Source of the DNA: Cyanophora paradoxa
Taxonomy: Eukaryota > Glaucocystophyceae > Cyanophorales > Cyanophoraceae
Length of the DNA stretch: 64,000 bases
Direction: 5' to 3'
Assembly (NCBI GenBank): GCA_004431415.1
Contig: QPMI01000468.1
Span: 62,001-126,000 of the forward strand
Below the pieces are notes generated by a model, which saw only the letters and a program-made list of their open reading frames with translations, made no database searches and had not been told where the DNA came from. Of this stretch, positions 51,101 through 61,766 are shown one piece after another; the stretch's first letter is position 1; each line of letters opens with the position of its first letter. A program made the position numbers and the translations under genes.

Positions 51101-54100
51101 GCGCAGCCGATCTCGAAGGGCGGGCACGGGCGCGTCTTCCTGGCGCGCAAGAAGCGCACCGGCGACATCTTCGCCATCAAGGCGCGCCAGGGCAGAAAGG
51201 AAGGAAGGAAGGAAGGAAGGCCCCTAAACTCGCTCGCTCGGCAGGTGCTGCGGAAGCGGGAGGTGCGGCGCAAGAAGCTGGTGCAGCACGTGCGCACCGA
51301 GAAGGACATCCTCGCGTGGGCCTCCAACGCCACCCCATTCGTCGTCCGCCTCTTCTACGCCTTCCAGGTGCGGGCGAGACCCCTAGGAGGAGGAAGGGGG
51401 CGCCGCTGCCTGCCCGAGCCCAGCTTACACCCGACGCGCCTCGCCCCCGCCTTGACGCGCCTCTCCTACGCCCTCCAGTCGCGCCACCACCTCTTCCTCG
51501 TCACTGAGTACTGCCCCGGTGCGCCCGCCCCCCCCCCGCCGCCCCTCGGGCTCGAGCCGGCCGGCCCGCGGCCGCTGAGTGCGCGCGGGGCGAGCGGCAG
51601 GCGGCGACCTCTTCTCGTTGCTGCGGACGGTGGGGAGCCTGGGGGAGGAGACGGCGAGGCAGTACGTCGGCGAGCTCGTCCTCGCCCTCGCCTACCTCCA
51701 CTCCGTCGGGGTACGCTGTGTCCCGGCCTCGCCCGCCCGACCCTTTAAGAGCCGACCGCCGACCGCAGATCATCCACCGCGACCTCGTTCGTCCCTTCCT
51801 CCTCCTCCTCCACGCGCCCGCCCCGCCGCCACCGCCACCGCCGCCGCCGCCGGCTTACGGCCGCCCGCCGTGCGCCGCAGAAGCCCGACAACGTCCTCGT
51901 GGACGCCCGCGGGCACCTCCGCCTGACCGACTTCGGTGCGGCGCCCGCCCGCCCTCCTCCTCTCCGGGACGTGACCCGCGGGGCGGCGGGGCAGGCCTCT
52001 CCCGCCTCGGGGTGACGCACGGCAAGCCCTGCAACGAGGCGGCGGCGGCGGCGGCCCTCGCGGCGCCGGGCTCGCCCGGCCCGCGCCGGGGCGGGGGCCT
52101 CTCCCCGCAGGCCCCGCCCCGCGCGACTCGAGCTCCGGAGGCTCGACCCGCTCCCCGTCCCGCACCCCTCGGCCCGCCCCAGGGCGCCGCCCCGCCCCTC
52201 TCGCCTCGGGCGGGCCCGGCCTGGCGCCGCCGCCGGGCGGGCGCGGCGGCGGTCGGGCTCGGGCGAGGCGCTGGACCCGGCGGCGGCGGCGGCGGCCTCG
52301 CTGCTCCAGCACGACGAGGTCCTCTTGGACGCCGTGCTCAGCCGTCACCGCCACGAGGCCCCGGGCGCGGCCGCCGGGCCCTCCCCGGTCCCGCCACGCC
52401 GGGCTCGCCGGGCGCGGCGGGGCGCGCGGCGGCCGCGGCGCGCGGGCGGCGGCGCTCGATGGCCTGCCCGCCGACCTGCAGCCGCGCGCGACGGCGGCCG
52501 CCCTCTCCGAGCGCGACGAGCGCTGCGCCGGCGACCTCCACCAGTCCCTCTCCCCCTCGGCCCGCGCCGGCGCCGCCGGCCGGCCGCCCCTCCCGCCCTC
52601 CCTCGCCGCCCTGCAGCTCCCCCCCAGCAGCACGGGGCGAGCCTCTCCTCGCCGCGGACCCTCGCCGCCGGCGCCGGCCCCTCCGAGAAGGCTTCGTCGC
52701 TGGGCCCGGGTCCCTCCCTCCTCCTGACCCTGCCCCCGACCCCTCCCGCCGGCCCCGAGCCGTCCCCCGCAACCGCCGTCCCCCCCATCAGCGCTCCCGG
52801 CCTCAACTCGCTGCACGGCGCCCCGCCCACCCCGCACCGCCGCTCCTCCTCGCCGAACCCGCTCGCCGCGTCGCCGCGGGGCCCCGCCGGGCGCCCCGCA
52901 AAGGAGGAGCGGGGCACGGGCGTCTGCGGGACGCCGGACTACCTCAGCCCCGAGCTGCTGCGGGGCGAGGCGCACGGCCCCTCCGTCGTGCGCCCGCCCG
53001 CCCCGCCCCGCCCCGCGCCGCTCGCCCGCGCCCCTCGCGCCGCCCTGACGCTCGGTGCTCCAGGACTGGTGGGCCCTCGGAGCGATCACGTTCGAGCTGC
53101 TGGTCGGCGTTCCCCCCTTCCACGCCCCTACCCCCGACGCAATCTTCCGCAACATCCTCGCCGGGCGCATCCCCTGGCCCGGTCCGCCGCCACCCGCCCC
53201 GCCCCACGCTTAGATCTAATCTGCGCAGGCGAGCCGGGCTCCGGGGGCGACCCGGAGGCGGAGCCGCTCTCCCCCGAGGCGCGCGACTTCGTGGGGCGGC
53301 TGCTGGAGCCGGACCCGGCGCGGCGCCTCGGGGCCGGCGGCTCGGGCGAGGTCCAGAACCACCCCTTCCTCGCCGGCCTCGACTGGAAGAGCCTCTACCA
53401 GGTGCCCTCGCCAAGCTAAGCTAACCTAAATCAAAGCTAAGCTTGAAAGCTTAGTAGGTAGTTGAACCTAAATCCAAGCCAAGCCAATTATAGCTAGCTA
53501 AGCTAGCTACGCCGCGCTACGTTGCGCTGCGCCACGCTTCGCTGAGCCCGCTGGACAGGCGGAGGGCGTCTTCGTTCCGCAGCTGGAGGACGCCGCGGAC
53601 ACCTCCTACTTTGACCGTGCGCCCGCCCCCGCCCGGCCCAGCTCTGTTTCGCGGTCCGACGCGGGGGGCGGCAGCGCGCAAGGAGATCTTCTCGCAGGTC
53701 CGCATGACAGACCTCCTCCCGAGCCTCCGCGACTGCGCCGGCGTCTCCGGCGAGGTGCGGTACCCCTCTTGTGCATCTCCTCTGCGGTCCGCGATCGAGC
53801 GGGCGGGCGGGCGCGCGGCGGCGCAGGGCGGCGGCGGAGACGGGAGCGGGCAGGACAGCGGGCCGCGGAGCACGCGGGCCTCGTCCTCGCGGCGGGCCTC
53901 GGAGCGCGACAACGCCGTCTCCTCCGCCTCCTCCTCGCCCGTCCCCGCCACGCTGCCGCCCCCCGTGCCGCAGCCGGCGCCCCCGCCCGGCGGGCACGTG
54001 CACGCCCTCTCCACCACCTCGTCGCCCCTGCCGCGCTCCGGGTCCGGCTCGGCGCCGGCGGGGGCCGGAGAGCTGGAGGCGTTGAGCCTGCCGCGGGCCC

Positions 54101-56021
54101 GCTCGGGTCGGTGCCGGAGCGGCGGCCGCTGCGGAGCCTCGGGGCGGGTCTGGAGGAGCGGCCGCCGCAGGGCCCCGGACTCATCTTCAGCCCCTCGGGC
54201 CTCGGCGGCGCCCTCGCCGTCTCCGTTCCGGGCCCCTCCGGCGGAATCGGCGCCCTGGGCCGCCGCACCTCGTGGGAGTCAGGCCCCGGCGGCTCCGGCC
54301 CCGGTGGCCCCGGGGGAGGCGCCGGCGGCGGCTTCCCCACGCCGCGGGCCGGCTCGGACGGGGCGCCCTCGGGCCCTGGCTCCCCCGCGGACCTCGCGGC
54401 TCGACTGCTCTCGCAGGCGCGGCGCCGCTCGTCGGACTCGGCGCAGGCCCGCCGCCGCCCCGCCGCCCCGCCCCGCCCGCACCGTTTCGTCGCCGCCGGC
54501 TGAGGGGCGGGGCGCGCGCGCAGAGCCTCTCGAGCAGCCTCGCGGAGCTGTCGCTTCTGGAGCCGCGCGAGGGCGAGGGCGAGGGCGGGGGCGAGGGCGG
54601 GGGCGAGCAGCAGCAGCAGCAGCAGGAGAGCAGCTCCCCGAGCCGCTCCGACAGGTGCCCGCCCCGCCTCCGCGCCCGCCCGCCCGCCCGGCGCCGCGAG
54701 GCCGACTCGTGCGCAGCTCGGGCGGGGATGACGGGGGGGAGGAAGCAGAAGGCGAGGGCGAGGGCGGGGGGGCGCCGGCGGCCCCGCGTGGGCGCGCCGC
54801 AGCTCGAGCAGCAGCAGCTCGTCGGCGGGGCGGGGCGGCGGGGCGGGGCGCGGCCGCCGGCGGCGGCGCCGCCGCTCGAAGGACGGCTCGACCTTCCGCG
54901 CCTTCGATTTCTCCAACGTCTCCAACCTCCTCGCGCTCAACTCCCAGATCCTCCAGCAGTGCGCCGTCCCTCTCGCTTCCGCTCTGGCCGCAGCAGCGGC
55001 TGACGGGCGGGCGGGCGCGCGCGCAGCCTGCAGGAGTCGGGCGGGGCGGGGCGGGCGAGGAGGGCCCGGGATGCAGCGAGGGGACCCCGAGGCGGAGGCG
55101 GCGGTGGCGGCGGCAGTGGCGGCCGCGACGGGCACGGGCGCCGAGGGCGCCGCCGTGCTCGAGACGCGCTACCTGAGCTCCCTGATCCAGCAGCGGCGGG
55201 GCCTGCCGGGCCTCCTCGGGAGCGGCGCCCACGGTTCGGCCGGCTCGCTCCTGCCGCCCGCGCCCGTACCCCTGCGCGACCGGGAGCGCCGCGCCACGTG
55301 GTCCTCGCAGCAGCTCGCCCCCTCCTCGGCCGCCCCGCCGCCCCCCGCCTCTTCCAGCCACGCCCTCGAGGGCCTCGCCTCGAGCCGCCACCGCTCCGCG
55401 TCGATGGCGAGCCGCACGCACGCCCTCACGGGCTCGTACCGGCGCCCGGCGGGCCCCGCCGACTCGCGGGCGCCGGTCACCGTGCGGCCGCCCTCGCCGG
55501 CCTCGCAGGCCTCGCCCCGCACCTCGCCCTCGCCCTCCTCCTCCCGCACCAGCCCGGTGCCCTCGGGCAACACCCCGCCCTCCAACCCCCTCGCGGCCCC
55601 TCCGCCGGCGGGCTGCCCCGCCCCTGCCCCTGCCGCTGCCGCTGCCGCGCGGGTCTCCCCGCCGCCGCCCGACGAGGCGGGCGGCTCCTCGGAGAGCTCG
55701 AGCCCGCGGGGCCTCTCGCCGCGCCCCGCCGACGCCCTCCGCTCCCGCGCGCTCCTCCAGTCGCTGGCGCGGCGCGCGAACCCCGCCGGCGTCGGCGGCT
55801 CGACGCCGAGCTCCGGGGGCGGCACGCCCTCCGGGGACCGTGGCGGGGTAGAGCGCGGGGACCTGCACACGCTCCACGGGCTGCACCACCACCCGCCCTC
55901 CTCCTCCTCGCTCAGCTCCTCCTCCATCTCCTCGTCGCCCCCCACGAGCCCCCTCCTCCGCCCCTCCGCCTCGCCCACCTCGGACGCGCCGGCGCCGGCG
56001 CCGGCGCCCCCTCCCTCCTGA
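48146..56021 (+). CDS. AGC protein kinase of the IRE/MAST/Rim15 group
   Basis: The N-terminal helical region ([18 protein letters not shown] from 48149; [20 protein letters not shown] near 48614) is 5' incomplete. A zinc finger of the plant IRE-kinase type follows: [10 protein letters not shown] joined to [16 protein letters not shown] (49530-49670). Kinase domain: DDFDILK (51019), [12 protein letters not shown] (51119), ATP Lys near 51180, [18 protein letters not shown] (51773) and [13 protein letters not shown] (51922), a very long insert, [11 protein letters not shown] (52928), [13 protein letters not shown] (53064) and [11 protein letters not shown] (53299). The tail has DTSYF (53600) and [16 protein letters not shown] (54895), the conserved C-terminal motif of this group. 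A Ser/Pro-rich region runs to a TGA at 56019-56021. In plants and yeast such kinases control polarised growth or nutrient/cell-cycle signalling; the target here is unknown. Many 40-90 bp introns. Confidence 0.85.
53402..53558 (+). repeat. Kinase intron with AAGCTAAGC/GCTAGC repeats
   Basis: The intron runs between ...SLYQ and [11 protein letters not shown]. The 5' half repeats AAGCTAAGCT and CTAAATC; the 3' half is ...GCTAGCTACG then GC-rich. Confidence 0.75.
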
Positions 56022-56714
56022 ACGCTTATTTATCACCTATTTCAAGCTTCGGCGCAGTGATTTATCAGTGTACTCAGAGCAGGCTTCTGCAGCCGTCCAT
56101 ATCGTTTTTTCAAAGGTTATCACAGTATACGTAGGAGCAGTGCGTTTGAGAGTTCTTCTGCGGGTGTGCACACCCGCAGCGCCGCAGCTGGCGTCGCAGT
56201 GTCGTATAGAGAGCTTAGGGTCTCATTTCAATATTCTCCGTACACCGTGGCACGTAAACGTGCATCCATCATGCCGAGCTCCGAGGCTCGGGCTTAGAAG
56301 CCTTAGATAAAGATCGCAGGATCGTCAGACGTCGACGTCGGCGTTCGCTTCGGATCATATGCATGATGATCATGAGCGCGACCAATTTGAAGGGGGGGAG
56401 GAGGAGCTCGAGGGGGGGATCAACTTCGGAGGGGCGGCTTGCAATTGCAATTGGATCGGAGGCAGCACGCGCTCGCACTGTGGCAGCCCCAGCCCCAGCC
56501 CAGCCTCGTCTCAGTGAGCTTATCAGCTCAGCTAAGCGGGCTAACGTGGCCGGGACGCTGAGAGCTGCACCGCTGCAGGAAACAGGCAGCGGACGGGCGC
56601 CGAGCCGGCCGCGGGGGGTGGTGCGGCGTAGCGAGCCAGCGACGCCAGTGCTTATCCTGAGAGAACGGAAGGGTTTCGAAGCGAGCCGTAGCCTCTAGCT
56701 AGCTCGCCCGGTCC
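56022..56714. other. Intergenic, nothing recognised
   Basis: AT-richer to 56400, then GC-rich; no protein-like frame or RNA gene seen. Presumed promoter of the METTL25-like gene. Confidence 0.5.
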
Positions 56715-59085
56715 ATGCCCTCGCGAGCTTCGCCGCAAAAAATGTCTCCCGAGGTACTCGCGTCGGCTTCCGTCGCACCTTCCTTTCGAAGCAAATGACC
56801 CCACGCGCCACAGGAGCACCTCCGCGCGTGCGCCCGCTTCCTGCAGCGCCACGCGGATCTCGCGGCGTTCGAGCCCATCGGTGCGCGCACGCGACCCGCC
56901 GGCCGCGTCGATCGGAGCTGACGCGGGCGCAGACATGCTGCTCGAGGACGCGGCGTGGCGGCCGCCGCCGGAGTGGGAGCGATTCCTCGACGGGCTCCCG
57001 CTCGGCGCGATCCAGCGGCTCCCGGTCGCCGACCTGCAGACCGAGCTGCGGCGGGCGCCGGAGACGCTGCGCGCCTTCGTCGGCGACGCGCGGGCGCTGG
57101 CGCTGCCGCGGGCGCCGCTGCGGGACCCGGCGATCAGCCAGCGGCGGCACGCGGAGCTGGCGCAGCGGCTGCTGCGGCGGACGGCGCAGAAGAAGGGATA
57201 CGAGGCGCTCGAGATGGCCGAGATGGTCCACGAGGTCTCCCTCGACGTCAACACCAGCACCGTCATCGACGTCGGGTGCGGCGCCCGCGCCCGCCAGCTC
57301 CGATCCGCGGCGCGCGCCGCGGCCTCGGCCCGGGCCGGGCTGGGCGGCGGCCGACGCGGGCGGGCGCGCGGGCGGGCGCAGGGCCGGGCAGGGCTGCCTC
57401 GCGCAAGTGCTGGCGGGGCTCTACGGCCTCAACGTCATCGCTGTGGAGGCGAACGCGGCGCACACCGAACGGCGCGCCCCGGTCCCCGCCCGCCTCGGCC
57501 TCGGCCCCGGCCTCGGCCTCGGCCCCCGCTGACACGCACGGCAGGCTGCGCGAGCGTGTGGCGCGGGTGCCGGAGAGCCCGCCGGGCCCCGGGGAGGAGG
57601 GCGAGGGCGACGTGGGGGCCGTCTACTCGCGGACCCTGACGGTGGACGCCGCGACGGGCGAGGAGGCGCTCTGGGCGGCCGCGGGGGACGCGGTGCCGGG
57701 CCGCCGCGCCGTCCTCACGGCCCTGCACGGCTGCGGCGACCTCGTGTCGAACCTCCTGCGCCTCTACGCCCGCTCGCCCTCCATCCGCGGTGCCGTCCTC
57801 GTCGGCTGGTGCGCCCGCGCGGCCGCCCCGGCCGCCCGCTCGCGGCCGGACTTAAGCTTTAGAACCTGCTTGGATAACATCCCGCCAAATTGAAGCGAGC
57901 CGTCGTGCAATTAATCGTACGCCGGCGGCGCCGCGCCCGCGCGCAGCTGCTACCAGAAGCTGACCGAGGAGGGCTGCACGTCTGACCCGCGCGAGAACGG
58001 TGCGCGGGCGGGCCGGCGCCGGCCGCGGGGCGCTGATTTACCCCCCTGCAGCGGTGCGGAGGCCCGAGGCGGCGCGCGAGGCGTGCGGCCTGCCGCTCAG
58101 CAGCGCGGCGCGGGAGGAGGGGTACCGCATGGGCTGGCCCGCCCGCAACCTCGCCGTCAAGAGGTGGCGGCGCCCCCGACCCACGCCACGCCCCGCGCCG
58201 CCCGTCTCAGGGGCGGGGCGGGGCAGCCCGGAGCGGTTCGCGGCGGAGGCGGGGGAGTCGTTCGCCCAAGGAGCCCTCTTCGATTCGTACCGGGCCGCCC
58301 TGCAGCCCCTCCTCGCCGCACACTGCGCCCACCTGCCCCCGCGGGTACGCCCCGCTCCCGCCCCCGCCCCCGCCCCGCCCTCTGAGCCCTGATCCGAGCT
58401 TCGACTCTGGCAGGATCGGGTGATCGGGAAGCTCCCGAAGGGGCAGCTGGGCGGCTTCCCGGAGTACGCCAGCGCGGTCCGTGCTTCCTCCGCCCTCCAT
58501 CCCTCCGCCTCGCCTTCGCGCGGGCCGACCGCCCCCGGCGGCAGGCGCTGGGGCGGCTCGACCCTGCGAAGCGCGGGGCGGCAGTCGAGGCCCTCATACA
58601 GTGCGCGCCCTTCCGCGGCCGTCCGCCCGCCCGCCCGCTCCGCCCTCCGACGCCGCGCCGCGGGCAGGGACCCCGAGCCCCTCGCCGCGGCGGGGGCGTG
58701 GGCGCCGTGGATGCCGGCCCGCGTCGCCTGGCTCCACGCCCTCCGCGCCGTCCTCGTGCGCTCCGGGCGCTGAGCGGCGCGGGGCGCCGTCGACTGAGCG
58801 TCGGGCGGCAGGCGCCCGTGCTGGAGACGTACGTGCTCCTGGATCGCCTCTGCTTCGCGCGGGAGGCGGTGCCGGGCTCGGACTGCAGCCTGGTGCCCCT
58901 CTTCGACGCCCGCCTCTCCCCGCGCAACGTCGCCCTCGTCCTCGCCCGCCGCGTCCGCCCCCGCCCCGCCCCGCCGCCGGCCTGGCATGGCCCGTCCCGC
59001 CGACGAAGCGGGGGCGGGGCGGCAGCCGGCGGAGGGCGACGAGTTCGACGAGGCCGTCACTGTCGACATCGACGCCTATTTCTGA
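56715..59085 (+). CDS. METTL25/RRNAD1-type methyltransferase-like protein
   Basis: Exon 1 (ATG 56715, [12 protein letters not shown]) joins in frame across a 59-bp intron (56752-56810) to [19 protein letters not shown], and across 56881-56932 to [15 protein letters not shown]. The family signature then follows: [16 protein letters not shown] (57193), the SAM-binding motif VIDVG joined to [21 protein letters not shown] (57262-57457), [16 protein letters not shown] (57720), [11 protein letters not shown] (57947), CGLPLSS (58082), [13 protein letters not shown] (58276) and the hallmark C-terminus [11 protein letters not shown] plus [18 protein letters not shown] (58822-58950), ending VTVDIDAYF (TGA 59083-59085). 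The METTL25 family has a Rossmann methyltransferase core; METTL25B/RRNAD1 has been linked to rRNA methylation by annotation only, so the substrate is open. Contains about ten short introns. Confidence 0.85.
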
Positions 59086-59345
59086 CACGGCCCGGCGCCC
59101 CGGCCGTGCGCTCCGCGCGCGAATCGCGCGCCGCCGCGCGCGGCGCTGTATCGGCTTGGGTTTATGATGATTTATGATCGCGCCACTATGTTCTTTAATT
59201 TATGACGTGCCATCGAGCTCCGAAGACGGGGCGGGCCGGCGCGGGTTCTCGTGGGGCGTTGCAGTTGGGCCGAAACCTCCTACCGGTACCCAGCTGCAGG
59301 CCAGTCATCGAACAGCCCATAAGCTCGACTCACACAGCCGCCGCC

Positions 59346-59682
59346 ATGTCGGACCACTCCGCTCGCGATACCTGCGACGTTTCCATCCAGCAGGCGCCGA
59401 TTTGCGACCCCCCGCACTGCCGGACTCTTGTTCCGTGGGCCAACAAGGCGAGCCTCGCCTACTTCCGCAGGTCGCTTCTCGACGAGTCCCAGCAGGTTCG
59501 AAATCCTTCCCAGCGCTGCGCCGCGGCGTCTGAATGCGCCGGCGCAGGACGTGGAGGAGGTCTCCGCGGCACTTACTTGTGACGCGCTTGCCGTCGAGTC
59601 CGGCGCGGCCGCGGGCGACGCCGATCTGCTGGTCGACTGCGCCGAGCTCGAAATCGAGGAGGTGGAGCTCGCTTTCCTGTAA
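59346..59682 (+). CDS. Small acidic two-exon protein
   Basis: Exons 59346-59495 and 59548-59682 join in frame over a 52-bp intron (GTTCGA...GCGCAG) to give 94 residues. The first half contains several Cys/His (CDVSIQQAPICDPPHC) and WANKASLAYFRRSLLDESQQ; the second half is acidic and Val/Glu/Leu-rich (DVEEVSAALTCDALAVE, then LEIEEVELAFL). No transmembrane segment or signal peptide. I do not recognise the family. The clean splice, good length balance and a kozak-like CCGCCATGTC support a real gene. Confidence 0.6.
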
Positions 59683-60177
59683 GCCCAGCGCGGCGTTTTC
59701 CTGTTGGCGTGGTGGGCCCTGGCCTCTCGCGAGCCCAGCCTAGGGGGCGGCCCCGAGCCCTGGGGCGGCCTCGGTTCCTTATTTGAAGTTATAATATGCA
59801 ATAATTAGGTGAAAGCGACCCCGCCGAGCCCGCCGCGCATTTAACAGCCGAAGCGGCTTAAAGAGCCGTGACGTCGACGTCGCCCGCGGCACGAGTGTAC
59901 ATGTGCGCAACGGAGGGAAAGCACGTCGAAAGACATAAATAGCACATTCCGGATTTCGGAAACCTTTTTGTCGGCCGTGGGCGACCGAGCCGGGTCTGTT
60001 CGGCCACTGGAGCTCCCAGCTGCAAATGCAGCATGCACATCCCCGACCGGAGCCTTGACCCGCGAGTAACCCGATACAAAGATGCTGCTGTCCTATTTTC
60101 AAACATTATGATGGCTAGGGGAAACAAACGCTTCGACTGAGGGGCTAGAGGCGACCCGCGGGCGCGGGGCGAGGTGC
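59683..60177. other. Intergenic between convergent genes
   Basis: AT-richer spacer; no gene recognised. Presumably holds the 3' ends of the small acidic gene and of the OSCP gene. Confidence 0.5.
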
Positions 60178-61563
60178 CTACAGCAGGTCTGCGGCGCGGC
60201 GGCGTCAGCCGAGCCAAGAGGGAGAGCGGGAAGGAGAGGAATGAGGGCGGACCGACGACGCCCTCGAGCCAGACACGGAGCTTCTGGAGCTCGGTCGAGA
60301 CGGAGAGGTCCAGCCGCTGGTTGCCGATCTGCACGACCAGGCCCCCGATGAGGCTCGCGTCGACCTGCACGCGGCCAGGCACGGTCAGCGGCGGTTTCCC
60401 CGGGGCGGGCGCGACAAGGAGGGCGGGGCGGGGCGGGGCGGGGCGGGGCGCACGGCCGACTCGATGCGGAAGGCCTGCCCGCCGAGCAGCTCCTTGAAGT
60501 TGCTCTCGATGACGCGCTTCACGGCGTCGTCCATCGGCTGCGCGCGCGCGCGGCCCCGCGTGAGACCAGCGGCGGAGGGAGGGAGGTCAACGGCGGTCTA
60601 GCGGCGGTCGGGCACGGAGGAGATGGTGGGGCAAGGAGCGGGAAGAGGAAACGAAAACGTCGCCGGCTTCGGGCCCAGGGTCTCTAAGAGCGGAAAGCCT
60701 CCTGAACAGTTCCTGCGCCGGCGCACCTTGGCGGTCGTGACGACGATTTCGATCTCGCCCTTCTCGGCCTTCGCCACGGCGTTGAAGGTGTCAATAACCT
60801 GGAGCGCAATATCCAGGCGCCCGGACGACGCGACGACGCCTGCAAGCCCGATAAGGACCACGAATGACTACGGGGCAAAAGCCGGGACGCACTGAGGAAG
60901 GACGCGGTCACGGGGTTGAACTTCTCGGAGAGCTTCGCCAGGTCATTCTTCTTCTGCTGGCGGGTGATGGTGGGGTCCTCGAGGTAGCGGGCGAGCTTGG
61001 CGTTGGACTTCACGGCAGCGGCGAAGGCTGCGAGGTCCTTGGTGACCTGCCGGGCGGGCGCGGCGTTTAGCTGCGGCACTGTCGTCAACGCCGACGCCTG
61101 GCGGACCGCATCGATAGCCTTCTGCTTCTCTGCCGCAGAACGAAGAGCCTGCGCATAGCGAGCAGCCGCGCCGTACTGCTTCATCGAGCCCTGCCGGCGC
61201 GCACGGCTTGGCCCGCGGCGGCACGCGAGCTGCGGGGCAGGCGAACCGACGCCAGCTTCGCATCCTTAGGGATCTTGAACTTGCTGGTGTCAGACATGGG
61301 CGTGATGATGCGCTTCTTGATCAGCTCGCGCATGTTGTCCTGCGTGATCCGGTGAGACTGGTTCCCCGACATCGCGCGGCGCTCATGCGGCGAGGACTCA
61401 CCGCAACCTGATCGAAGGACTCCGGCGCGGTGGCCATGCCCTGGGCGAGTAGCGTCAGCCGAGGGTCGGCGCCCCGAAAGAGCACCCGAGCGGGCAGAAA
61501 GGCCCGCCCTATCGCCTAAGCAACCCGGCGAACCCGGCGGAGGATCTTCGCGACGCCGGCCAT
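60178..61563 (-). CDS. Mitochondrial ATP synthase OSCP (delta) subunit
   Basis: The core reads KQYGAAARYAQALRSAAEKQ (from 61184), VTKDLAAFAAAVKSNAKLAR, YLEDPTITRQQKKNDLAKLS, FLS, then GLAGVVASSGRLDIALQVID, FNAVAKAEKGEIEIVVTTAK, DAVKRVIESNFKELLGGQAF and DASLIGGLVVQIGNQRLDLS followed by STELQKLRVWLEGVDLL. These are the standard OSCP/delta blocks, including the GGxxxxIGxxxxDxS motif. OSCP sits on top of F1 and connects it to the peripheral stalk. The last exon is tiny: an intron ending ...CTGACGCCGCCGCGCCGCAG joins to ACCTGCTGTAG (stop 60180-60178). The basic Ala/Arg-rich start (ATG 61563, AGVAKILRRVRR) fits a mitochondrial presequence, but the joining of exons between 61563 and 61184 is not certain. 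Confidence 0.8.
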
Positions 61564-61766
61564 CTTCTCCGTTCCCGAACTGTGGCTACCCCTCCGCCGA
61601 CCCCACCCCCCCCCTTGAGACGCGCTTCGCGCGTGGACTCGCTGGGAGCACCAAGGCGCCTCGAAGCTTGTCACACGAGTGCACGTAAGCGAGCCCGCCC
61701 AGCGCTGACACTGCCTGCCGCCGAACCGCCCGCAGACGCACACGCCCTGCCGACGCCGACGCCCTG
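61564..61766. promoter_or_regulatory. Shared 5' region of divergent OSCP and golgin-like genes
   Basis: About 200 bp separate the two start codons on opposite strands, so the promoters must overlap or be shared. No TATA box or known site was recognised. Confidence 0.5.

Noticed and set aside
56652-57266. Minus-strand 204-codon Ser/Arg-rich frame
   Set aside because: Antisense to the METTL25-like exons, which carry conserved motifs and clean splice joins.
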